Shown here: positions 7,586 to 12,622 of the stretch, one piece after another | How positions within the stretch are numbered: the stretch's first letter is position 1 | How the letters are laid out: each line of letters begins with the position of its first letter | NCBI GenBank assembly: GCA_016181985.1 | Contig: JACOYG010000052.1 | Location: forward strand, 1-14,535 | Direction: 5' to 3' | DNA length: 14,535 nt | Source: Candidatus Nealsoniibacteriota bacterium | Lineage (GTDB): Bacteria > Patescibacteriota > Minisyncoccia > Minisyncoccales > MHMH01 | Notes under the pieces: generated by a model | What the model saw: the letters and a program-made list of their open reading frames with translations, nothing else | Database searches by the model: none | Told to the model about the DNA's origin: nothing | Translations under genes and position numbers: made by a program

Positions 7586-7946
7586 AAAAAATTCCGAAAA
7601 TTATTAAAAACGGCAAGAATATCCAGAATAAAAATATCGAAAGACCGGCGATGATTATAAAAATTTCAGTCAAAAGGCCGAAAACAATAAGGAAACTCCT
7701 CAAGATAGCGCCGATAACTCTTGAAATAATATTAAAGGTAAAAACTTCAAAATATCTTTTAAAGTCAAAATCTTTGCCGTAAGAATATCCGTACCTGCGC
7801 CAATGCGAAAAAAAAGTTTTCAGTAAAAGAACAACCGACCAGTAATTCAAATTAAAACTCAAGCAGTTTTTCCATGCTTTTAAAATACCCTTGGCAGAAT
7901 CAACGAATTGCCACTCGATGTATTGAAAAAAAATATTCTGCCCCAT
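7563..7946 (-). CDS. Small membrane protein preceding the Clp-like ATPase
   Basis: 127 residues that I do not recognise. The N-terminal half is aromatic and amphipathic (many W, F, Y, with a basic stretch HWRRYGYSYGK at about 48-58). The C-terminal part has two strongly hydrophobic helices (about 77-100 and 101-123) and ends GFKLSF. No signal peptide or enzymatic motif is visible. Its 3' end overlaps the start of the membrane-anchored Clp-like gene by 23 nt, so the two are probably translated together, and the product may be a membrane partner of that ATPase. A TATAAT lies 7 nt before the ATG and no Shine-Dalgarno is present, so a leaderless message is possible. The reading frame is credible from its overlap and codon use; the function is unknown. 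Confidence 0.7.
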   Translation of the reverse strand: MGQNIFFQYIEWQFVDSAKGILKAWKNCLSFNLNYWSVVLLLKTFFSHWRRYGYSYGKDFDFKRYFEVFTFNIISRVIGAILRSFLIVFGLLTEIFIIIAGLSIFLFWIFLPFLIIFGIFYGFKLSF

Positions 7947-7953
7947 TGGTTAT

Positions 7954-7959
7954 ATTATA
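7954..7959 (-). promoter_or_regulatory. Possible -10 element giving a leaderless message
   Basis: A consensus TATAAT lies on the minus strand 7 nt upstream of the ATG at 7946, so transcription would start at or next to the start codon. No convincing -35 was found at 16-18 nt. It falls 8 nt after the pilin-LamG stop. AT-rich sequence makes chance matches common. Confidence 0.35.
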
Positions 7960-7966
7960 CAACACT

Positions 7967-8794
7967 TTACTCAAGCGCGATATTTTTGTGCCCCGCTAAA
8001 CCCTCGGCATAGCGCTGCTGAACCTGGCCTACGGATATCGCTTGCTCATATATCTTGACTTCGTCAATCAGACCGTTGAAATAACCGACGCCTGCGCTCG
8101 TTTGGCCGATACGGATATTACTTATCGCGCTGGCCTTCATGACGATGGTGCTATTAGACTTATCAAGCTGGCCGTTAATATAGAATTTTATGATATTTGG
8201 TTCAAAAGTTACGGCGATATGAGACCATTTATTTAAAGTTAAGCCGCTGTTTGCGTAATAATAAGTGGTACCGCCGCCACCGGTATCAAAGAATCTGACG
8301 CCTGGCAATCCGGAGTTATTGATTAAGACGCCCATCGGCTCACCATACAATGGACCTACGATATAACCATTGAAAGAGATAGGATAAACCCAGGCCTCAT
8401 AAGTGATAGATTTTCCGCCGACCAAAAGACCGCTTACAATATTGGCATCGACATAATCATCAATGCCATCAAAATTCAAAGCATATCCGCCCTGCCCTTT
8501 GTCGATCTCGTTATTGGGCGTATTGTCAGTATAGACAGCGCCTCCGTTAATCGTGCCATTATTATTATAGCCGGAACTATCCTTGGCCGTAATACCGGAA
8601 CCTTCTTCGAAACTCCACACGCCTACGGCGTAAGCGCCTAGAGCGCGCTGAACGCTCTGGCTAAACTCCAATCCTTTAGTAATTTTAGCTTTTCTCTGCA
8701 GTCCGGCCATGGAAACTAAAACCACGCTGGCGAGGACGCCAATGATAGCAATAACTACGAGAAGCTCTATCAGCGTAAATGATCTATTTTTCAT
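7967..8794 (-). CDS. Type IV pilin-like protein fused to a LamG/concanavalin domain
   Basis: A 275-residue surface protein. The N-terminus is a class III prepilin signal: short basic MKNRS, then FTLIELLVVIAIIGVLAS with the conserved glutamate at +5. The residue before the cleavage site is serine rather than the usual glycine. From about residue 58 (GVWSFEEGSG) a LamG-type jelly-roll follows, with NFDGIDDYVD, ITYEAWVYP, WSHIAVTFE, IKFYINGQL and FNGLIDEVKIY, which ends near the C-terminus. Pilin-LamG fusions are frequent in candidate-phyla genomes and may serve adhesion to hosts or glycans. The ATG at 8794 is chosen because the in-frame ATG further upstream (8872) lies before the tRNA gene. The real start follows the tRNA discriminator base after a single nucleotide, so there is no room for a ribosome binding site. 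Confidence 0.88.
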   Translation of the reverse strand: MKNRSFTLIELLVVIAIIGVLASVVLVSMAGLQRKAKITKGLEFSQSVQRALGAYAVGVWSFEEGSGITAKDSSGYNNNGTINGGAVYTDNTPNNEIDKGQGGYALNFDGIDDYVDANIVSGLLVGGKSITYEAWVYPISFNGYIVGPLYGEPMGVLINNSGLPGVRFFDTGGGGTTYYYANSGLTLNKWSHIAVTFEPNIIKFYINGQLDKSNSTIVMKASAISNIRIGQTSAGVGYFNGLIDEVKIYEQAISVGQVQQRYAEGLAGHKNIALE

Positions 8795-8795
8795 G

Positions 8796-8869
8796 TGGGC
8801 GCATCTGGACTCGGACCAGAGACCTTTGCAATGTGAATGCAACGCTCTAACCAACTGAGCTATGCGCCC
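8796..8869 (-). tRNA. tRNA-Val (anticodon CAC)
   Basis: A full cloverleaf on the minus strand: acceptor GGGCGCA/TGCGCCC (7 bp), D arm GCTC/GAGC, anticodon stem TTGCA/TGCAA with loop TTCACAT (anticodon CAC, reading GUG), variable AGGTC, T arm TCTGG/CCAGA with loop TCCGAGT, discriminator A. CCA is not encoded. A promoter lies 18-53 nt upstream. The pilin-LamG ATG begins 1 nt after the discriminator base. Confidence 0.95.
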
Positions 8870-8877
8870 CAAAATAC

Positions 8878-8908
8878 AACCGAGTACATTTATATTATGT
8901 ACTCGGTT
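8878..8908 (-). terminator. Perfect 12-bp palindrome between the TM-helix gene and tRNA-Val: terminator or operator
   Basis: AACCGAGTACAT (8878-8889) and ATGTACTCGGTT (8897-8908) are perfectly complementary around a 7-nt AT loop. On the minus strand it is followed by GTATTTTG, a short T-rich run, and sits 24 nt after the stop of the 8932-9609 gene, so it could end that transcript. It also overlaps the tRNA-Val promoter and start site, so it could instead be a binding site for a dimeric regulator. Confidence 0.5.
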
Positions 8909-8922
8909 ATAAAAATAGTCAA
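8894..8922 (-). promoter_or_regulatory. Sigma70-type promoter of tRNA-Val and the pilin-LamG gene
   Basis: On the minus strand TTGACT (8917-8922) and CATAAT (8894-8899) are 17 nt apart, each matching consensus at five of six positions. The start would be near 8887, about 18 nt before the tRNA 5' end. The -10 lies in the loop and stem edge of the palindrome at 8878-8908. Confidence 0.7.
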
Positions 8923-8931
8923 AAACGGATT

Positions 8932-9609
8932 TTACCCTTTTAATTTCCTATACATGTCTTTCACTATTTCCCCTGCGACCTCCTTGCCTCCCAAGCCAAA
9001 AGCGATGCCTCCGGCTATGACTACCAATGCGATAAAACCGGTAAAGATAGTTTGAATTAAGGCCGGGGTAATCTGCAATTGCATTAAGATGGCCAATAAA
9101 GCGAATATCCAAATTGACCACCTGACAATTACTCCTACGATATGGCCGTATCCAACCTTGATTGATTCTACTGTTGCCCTGACCACTTTTTCCAGTAAGT
9201 CAGCGACAATCACCGCCACAACGAAAATAAAGGAGGCGATGATGACATTGGGAACATATCCCAATACATTGTTTAAAAAGCCGGCGAATCCGACTAATCC
9301 TAAAATTTCTACGGCGACCATCAAAAAGACGATCACCAGAACCCACTTGACTACTGCTCCCACGAATCCGGATGCGTCGACTTTAACCTCGGCTTTCATT
9401 AAAGCCTCTTTCCAGACGCCTTTTTCAAATATCTGATTAAACCTAAGTTTTTTTAGTATTCCCGCAACTAATCTTCCGAAAGCTACGGAAATAATCCAAC
9501 CGACAACAAAAATCAGAACTGCTCCGATCAGAGAAGGAATAAAACCTAAGAATCCCTGCCAAAGGTTAATTAATGCGTCGGTTGTTGCTGTAAACCATTC
9601 TGCAATCAT
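8932..9609 (-). CDS. Mechanosensitive-channel-related TM-helix protein (CmpX-like)
   Basis: A 225-residue, strongly hydrophobic protein with about five membrane helices (roughly 24-46, 84-106, 117-140, 160-178 and 185-207). Words such as FIPSLIGAVLIFVVGWIIS and the C-terminal AGGIAFGLGGKEVAGEIV are typical of the conserved TM-helix family (Pfam PF05552) related to small-conductance mechanosensitive channels. The C-terminal glycine-rich helix resembles the MscS pore helix TM3, but the beta and C-terminal cytoplasmic domains of MscS are absent. A role in osmotic or membrane-tension response is inferred from the family. The gene stands alone, with an extended -10 promoter about 80 nt upstream. 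Its 75-nt leader is AT-rich and has no Shine-Dalgarno motif near the ATG. Confidence 0.85.
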   Translation of the reverse strand: MIAEWFTATTDALINLWQGFLGFIPSLIGAVLIFVVGWIISVAFGRLVAGILKKLRFNQIFEKGVWKEALMKAEVKVDASGFVGAVVKWVLVIVFLMVAVEILGLVGFAGFLNNVLGYVPNVIIASFIFVVAVIVADLLEKVVRATVESIKVGYGHIVGVIVRWSIWIFALLAILMQLQITPALIQTIFTGFIALVVIAGGIAFGLGGKEVAGEIVKDMYRKLKG

Positions 9610-9689
9610 TTTTTGTATTATTAATTGTTAATTTATTATTGTTTTTTATCTTTCGACCTTTACAAATAATAGGGTGAACCCATTTAGTT

Positions 9690-9698
9690 ATTATACCA
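9690..9698 (-). promoter_or_regulatory. Extended -10 promoter of the TM-helix gene
   Basis: TGGTATAAT on the minus strand is a perfect TATAAT with the TGn extension, which can replace a -35; none is convincing here. The start would be near 9683, leaving a leader of about 74 nt. It lies just past the terminator of the upstream operon. Confidence 0.6.
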
Positions 9699-9711
9699 TT
9701 TTTACCCAAAA

Positions 9712-9735
9712 CAAAAAATCCACTCCCCTGTGGAT
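9712..9735 (-). terminator. Rho-independent terminator after tRNA-Ala
   Basis: On the minus strand ATCCAC (9730-9735), loop AGGGGA, GTGGAT (9718-9723) is followed immediately by TTTTTT. The stem is short (6 bp) but the T-tract is ideal. It ends the rpsP/tRNA-Ala transcript 37 nt past the tRNA. A longer alternative stem can form between GTCCACTC at the tRNA 3' end and GAGTGGA. Confidence 0.6.
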
Positions 9736-9771
9736 AAGTCCGCTTACGCTACGAAGCCTTAACGAGTCGAG

Positions 9772-9843
9772 TGGACCCGGCCGGACTCGGACCGGCGACC
9801 TCCTCATTGCAAATGAGGCGCTCTACCACTAAGCTACGGGCCC
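9772..9843 (-). tRNA. tRNA-Ala (anticodon TGC)
   Basis: A full cloverleaf on the minus strand: acceptor GGGCCCG/CGGGTCC (one G-T pair), D arm GCTT/GAGC, anticodon stem CCTCA/TGAGG with loop TTTGCAA (anticodon TGC), variable AGGTC, T arm GCCGG/CCGGC with loop TCCGAGT, discriminator A. CCA is not encoded. Its first 15 nt are also the last five codons of rpsP, including the stop. Confidence 0.95.
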
Positions 9844-10185
9844 GGATGGCGCTGCCGGGGCGGCTGGAACTGCGGCTGGAACGGCTACCGGCGCTGCAGG
9901 CGCAGGAGCCGCTTTTTTGGATTTCTTTTGTACGGCAATTTTTTTGCCCTCCACTATTCCCTCTTTTACCAGTAAATTATAAACGGTGGGAGACGGCTGA
10001 ACTCCCTTAGAAAGCCAATACTGAACTCTTTCTTTTGACAGAACTTTCTCCTTGGTTACGGGATTATAAAAACCGACTTCTTCCACAAAACGGCCGGCTC
10101 GCGTCGGATTTCTTTTATCTGTTACAACTATCTTAAAAGACGGTTGATTTTTTTTACCTACTCTAAAAAGTCTCAATACTAACAT
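9829..10185 (-). CDS. rpsP: 30S ribosomal protein bS16
   Basis: A 118-residue small-subunit protein. Residues 1-85 carry the bS16 core: MLVLRLFRVGKKNQPSFKIVV, RNPTRAGRFVEEVGFYNP (about 25-42), KERVQYWLSKGVQPSPTV (about 51-68). A lysine-rich linker and an Ala/Pro/Val tail (about 86-118) follow, which is low complexity and probably not needed for folding. The tail runs into tRNA-Ala: codons for G-P-V-A and the TAG stop (9829-9843) are the acceptor and D-arm bases of the tRNA. It lies 28 nt downstream of rnc and is probably on the same transcript. No clear Shine-Dalgarno precedes the ATG. The tail may have grown by loss of an earlier stop. Confidence 0.96.
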   Translation of the reverse strand: MLVLRLFRVGKKNQPSFKIVVTDKRNPTRAGRFVEEVGFYNPVTKEKVLSKERVQYWLSKGVQPSPTVYNLLVKEGIVEGKKIAVQKKSKKAAPAPAAPVAVPAAVPAAPAAPSGPVA

Positions 10186-10213
10186 AGTTTTAATGCTGGT
10201 TTAAATACTACCA

Positions 10214-10903
10214 CTACCATTGTTTTATTTCAAGCGCCCTCCTCGCCGCCGCCTCCTCGGCCTCCTGTTTTGAAGAGCCCTGCCCCTCCGCCACTAATTC
10301 ATCCTTTAAAAATACGCCGATGATAAAATGCTTGGCATGGTCGGGCCCCCACTCTTTAGTTACTTTATATATCGGGGTAATACCTGCCTTTTCCTGGGCC
10401 TCTTCCTGAAAACGGCTTTTTGAATCTCTATAAAGTTCCGACTCAAGTATCGCCGGAAGTTCTTGAATAACATTTTTTTCAATAAACTTCTGGCATGGCT
10501 TATAGCCCTGGTCAAGGTACAAACTTCCGACAAAGGACTCAAAAGTATTGGCTAAAATATATTGCCTGGCCTTGCCCATCTCCTTTGACTCTCCCCTGCT
10601 CAGCAAAAGAAAATCATTGAATTCTAATTCTTGAGCAATTCTGGAAAGAATCTTAGCGTTGACCAATGATGCCCGCCAACTGGTAAGTTCGCCTTCGGGT
10701 TTTTGGGGATATTTTTTAAAAAGGTGCTCTGTTACGGCCAGTTCCAAAACCGCATCGCCCAGAAACTCCAGCCTTTCATTGTTGGATATCCCAAAATTAG
10801 GATTTTCATTCAAATAAGACCTGTGAGTGAAGGCCTGGGTCAATAAGTCCTTATTTTTAAACTTAACTTTTAATTTTTTTTCTAATAAAGAAAAATCTTT
10901 CAT
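10214..10903 (-). CDS. rnc: Ribonuclease III
   Basis: Cleaves double-stranded RNA in rRNA precursors and structured messages. 229 residues, normal length. The RNase III signature NERLEFLGDAVLE (42-54) supplies E43, E46 and D50. The second catalytic patch ILANTFESFVGSLYLD (116-131) supplies E122, with N119 where Escherichia coli has D114. The C-terminal double-stranded RNA-binding domain spans about 160-229 (SRFQEEAQEKAG to SSKQEAEEAAARRALE). It follows nusB, separated by a quasi-palindromic repeat that ends 2 nt before the ATG, so no Shine-Dalgarno is available. The neighbours nusB, rpsP, rpmF and a tRNA fit a role in ribosome production. Confidence 0.96.
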   Translation of the reverse strand: MKDFSLLEKKLKVKFKNKDLLTQAFTHRSYLNENPNFGISNNERLEFLGDAVLELAVTEHLFKKYPQKPEGELTSWRASLVNAKILSRIAQELEFNDFLLLSRGESKEMGKARQYILANTFESFVGSLYLDQGYKPCQKFIEKNVIQELPAILESELYRDSKSRFQEEAQEKAGITPIYKVTKEWGPDHAKHFIIGVFLKDELVAEGQGSSKQEAEEAAARRALEIKQW

Positions 10904-10905
10904 AA

Positions 10906-10979
10906 AAATCAGCGAATATCGAATCCGTTACGAATTTACGAATTCGTATATTCGCAATTTATTCGTTATTCGTTGATTT
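10906..10979. repeat. 74-bp quasi-palindrome between rnc and nusB (repeat family 3)
   Basis: The outer 19-nt arms (10906-10924 and 10961-10979) pair at 17 positions. The centre ACGAATTCGT (10938-10947) is a perfect palindrome sharing the same axis; by hand count 30 of 37 pairs match over the whole element. It is built of CGAAT words. On the minus strand it writes the last NusB residues (STNNE and the stop) and fills the spacer up to 2 nt before the rnc start. Confidence 0.75.
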
Positions 10980-11396
10980 ATCGATTTCTTTGTAAACGGT
11001 GCCTAAAACTCCGTTAATAAATTTTCCGGAGCTCTCTCCCCCGAAAGATTTTGCCAGCTCAATGGCTTCATTGATGGCAACCTTGGGAGGCACCTCTTCT
11101 TTATTGGCGTGAATAAGCTCATAAAGGCCTATTCTTAAAACATTCCTGTCAACACTGGTTATTTGTTCTATGGGCCACTCGGGAGCTGATTTTTCAATGA
11201 TTTTATCAATCTGCGGAAGATGATCCATGACTCCCTTAATTATCTGCTTGACAAAACCGGAATCTTCCAGCCCGGGGCCGTATTCTTTGATGTTCCTGTC
11301 AACGATTATATCCAAAGAATCGGGCTTCTTGCCGTTGAAGTCCCATTCGTATAAAGATTGCATCGCTATGGAGCGAGATAAGTGCCTTGAAGCCAT
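10959..11396 (-). CDS. nusB: Transcription antitermination factor NusB
   Basis: Forms the NusB-S10 complex that binds boxA and promotes antitermination and processing of rRNA transcripts. 145 residues, normal length. Family words: RHLSRSIAMQSLYEWDFN (4-21), EWPIEQITSVDRNVLRIGLYEL (about 73-94), VPPKVAINEAIELAKSFGGESSGKFINGVLGTV (about 102-134). The C-terminal tail KSTNNE and the stop come from the palindrome at 10906-10979. Another repeat occupies the spacer upstream and ends 5 nt before the ATG. No Shine-Dalgarno is visible. It is co-directional with rpmF upstream and rnc downstream. Confidence 0.97.
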   Translation of the reverse strand: MASRHLSRSIAMQSLYEWDFNGKKPDSLDIIVDRNIKEYGPGLEDSGFVKQIIKGVMDHLPQIDKIIEKSAPEWPIEQITSVDRNVLRIGLYELIHANKEEVPPKVAINEAIELAKSFGGESSGKFINGVLGTVYKEIDKSTNNE

Positions 11397-11400
11397 AAAA

Positions 11401-11533
11401 AAGTTTAAATTCGAAATTCGAATATCGAAATTCTAAACAATATCTAAATTAAAAATTCTAATGTTCTAAACTGTTTTGAATTTTAATTATTTGAATTTGT
11501 TTCGGATTTCGGATTTCGTGCTTCGGATTTATC
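11401..11533. repeat. Dispersed inverted repeat, family 1 copy A (rpmF tail and rpmF-nusB spacer)
   Basis: The arms at 11407-11438 and 11499-11530 match the arms of copy B in rnhB (12301-12332, 12368-12399) at 27 of 32 and 28 of 32 positions. The 60-nt interior differs from the 35-nt interior of copy B. The arms are runs of CGAAATYCGAAA-like words. On the minus strand the element encodes the last bL32 residues (DKSEARNPKSETNSNN and the stop) and the whole leader of nusB. Confidence 0.8.
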
Positions 11534-11764
11534 GCTTGCTTGTATCTCTCTTTCTTTCTGCTTCTTCTCTTTCTTCGTGAGTTTCTTCATAACGTCAACA
11601 ACATCCATACCTTTATAAGTGCCGCAATTCTGGCAAACGGTATGAGGCAACGCAGGTTTTGCGCATTTCGGACAAGAAACCAAAGAACTGCTCTTTATAT
11701 AAAGATGCATTCTCCTGTTGGCCTGCCGTGATTTTGTTTTTCGTTGTTTTGGTACTCCACCCAT
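11483..11764 (-). CDS. rpmF: 50S ribosomal protein bL32 with repeat-derived tail
   Basis: A large-subunit protein near the exit tunnel. Residues 1-60 are the family: basic VPKQRKTKSRQANRR (4-18), then a zinc ribbon with C31-P-K-C34 and C44-Q-N-C47, then GTYKG. At 93 residues it is longer than the usual 55-65. The extra part is a lysine-rich helix (60-74) and the tail ASDKSEARNPKSETNSNN. The last 16 residues are encoded by the dispersed repeat at 11401-11533, and the same words EARNPK occur in RNase HII where a second copy lies. It starts 16 nt after the rnhB stop, so it probably belongs to the same transcript. Confidence 0.95.
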   Translation of the reverse strand: MGGVPKQRKTKSRQANRRMHLYIKSSSLVSCPKCAKPALPHTVCQNCGTYKGMDVVDVMKKLTKKEKKQKEREIQASDKSEARNPKSETNSNN

Positions 11765-11780
11765 AATATTTAATTACTAT

Positions 11781-12524
11781 TTACTCTTTATACAGTATAT
11801 AGCTTTTTCTGTGGATTTGACAAGGGCCGTACTTATTGATCATCTGATAATGATATTCTGTGGGATAACCCTTGTGTTTGTCAAATCCGTACTGCGGATA
11901 TTTTTTATGGTATTTCATCATTATTCTATCGCGGATGACTTTAGCAATGATTGAAGCCGCGGCGCAGGAAAAAACTTTTTCGTCGCCTTTGATAATAGAT
12001 TTTTGAGCAATGGGCGAATCTATTTTAAAGTTTCCGTCTAAAATCAAAAAATCTATTTCGCGAGGTCCGAGCGCCCCCAAAATTACGGGGGAGGTCGGAC
12101 CTCCCGAATATCCGTTTTTCGCTTCCAAATCCTTTACCGCCTTTACCATCGCCAATTTCGTCGCTTCCAAAATATTTATTTTATCAATCATCTTTTCTGA
12201 AACAATTCCCACTCCCCACATAACTTCAGAATGCGATGTTAAGATTTTATAAAATCTTTCTCTTGTCTTTGGTGTTAGCTGTTTTGAGTCACGAAGTTTT
12301 AAATCCGAAATTCGAAATCCGAAATTCGAAACCGATTTTGAATTGGGAAAATTAGAATTTAGATATTGTTTCGGATTTCGTGCTTCGTGCTTCTGATTTA
12401 TCATCACGGCCGCAGCCGTGACCGGCCCGGCCAAAGGTCCCCTGCCCGCTTCATCCAAACAGGCCACAAATTTATATCCCTCCTTCCATAAATTTTTTTC
12501 TTCTTGAAGAGTTGCTCGAGTCAT
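11781..12524 (-). CDS. rnhB: Ribonuclease HII carrying two in-frame repeat insertions
   Basis: Cleaves RNA of RNA-DNA hybrids and single ribonucleotides in DNA. The four catalytic acids are present: D24-E25 in CLDEAGRGPLAGPV, D163 in LILDGNF and D199 in SIIAKVIRDR. Other family words are RDSKQLTPKTRERF (78-91), EKVFSCAAAS and the C-terminal HKGYPT. At 247 residues it is about 40-50 longer than the usual 200. The excess falls in two places: residues 42-75, between GPVTAAAVMI and RDSKQL, encoded by repeat family 1, and about 139-156 (YSGGPTSPVILGALGPRE), encoded by repeat family 2. Both are in frame, leave the catalytic motifs whole and should sit in surface loops, so the enzyme may still work. 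It diverges from dnaE, with 98 nt between starts. Confidence 0.95.
   Translation of the reverse strand: MTRATLQEEKNLWKEGYKFVACLDEAGRGPLAGPVTAAAVMINQKHEARNPKQYLNSNFPNSKSVSNFGFRISDLKLRDSKQLTPKTRERFYKILTSHSEVMWGVGIVSEKMIDKINILEATKLAMVKAVKDLEAKNGYSGGPTSPVILGALGPREIDFLILDGNFKIDSPIAQKSIIKGDEKVFSCAAASIIAKVIRDRIMMKYHKKYPQYGFDKHKGYPTEYHYQMINKYGPCQIHRKSYILYKE
12062..12105. repeat. GC-rich nested palindrome inside rnhB (repeat family 2)
   Basis: GAGGTCCGA (12062-12070) pairs perfectly with TCGGACCTC (12095-12103), and CCCCC (12074-12078) with GGGGG (12087-12091). A second perfect palindrome, GGGAGGTC-G-GACCTCCC (12089-12105), overlaps it. The 16 nt at 12093-12108 match 4947-4962 in the DUF4015 gene at 15 positions. 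It encodes residues about 140-155 of RNase HII, a stretch the family lacks. Confidence 0.7.
12294..12404. repeat. Dispersed inverted repeat, family 1 copy B, inserted in rnhB
   Basis: Arms 12301-12332 and 12368-12399 are imperfect inverted repeats of each other (24 of 32 pairs) and match copy A closely. The arm-to-arm length is 99 bp, exactly 33 codons, so RNase HII stays in frame. The insert falls between two conserved motifs of the enzyme. A 19-nt word, positions 12369-12387, is identical in copy A. Confidence 0.85.
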
Positions 12525-12540
12525 ATTATATTAGTATAAT
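12512..12540 (+). promoter_or_regulatory. Possible dnaE promoter overlapping the rnhB start
   Basis: Plus strand: a perfect TATAAT (12535-12540) with TTGCTC (12512-12517) 17 nt upstream. The -35 matches only at TTG. The start would be near 12547, giving a leader of about 76 nt. On the minus strand TATACT (12533-12538) and TATAAT (12525-12530) lie just before the rnhB ATG, so divergent overlapping promoters are possible. Confidence 0.45.
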
Positions 12541-12553
12541 TGAGAGTAAGGGA

Positions 12554-12577
12554 AAAATACAAATTTATTTGTATTTT
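12554..12577 (+). repeat. AT-only hairpin in the dnaE leader
   Basis: AAAATACAAA and TTTGTATTTT form a perfect 10-bp stem with a TTTA loop, inside the presumed dnaE leader. A second, weaker stem (ATTATGCC with GGCAATAAT, about 12591-12613) follows, 10 nt before the ATG. No known riboswitch or Shine-Dalgarno is recognisable. Confidence 0.4.
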
Positions 12578-12622
12578 AACCGAACGAACAATTATGCCGC
12601 GAAGTGGCAATAATACACCAAT

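Noticed and set aside
8795..8872. Longer pilin-LamG reading starting at the in-frame ATG at 8872
   Set aside because: The extra 26 residues are a translation of tRNA-Val and do not resemble a prepilin leader. MKNRSFTLIEL at 8794 is the natural start.
9771..10010. Plus-strand open frame across tRNA-Ala and rpsP
   Set aside because: It is the antisense shadow of a clear tRNA and of bS16, with no recognisable domain or start signal.
11811..11830. TGTGGATTTGACA near the rnhB end as a regulatory site
   Set aside because: It lies inside the coding sequence for the final residues of RNase HII and has no symmetrical partner or nearby promoter.
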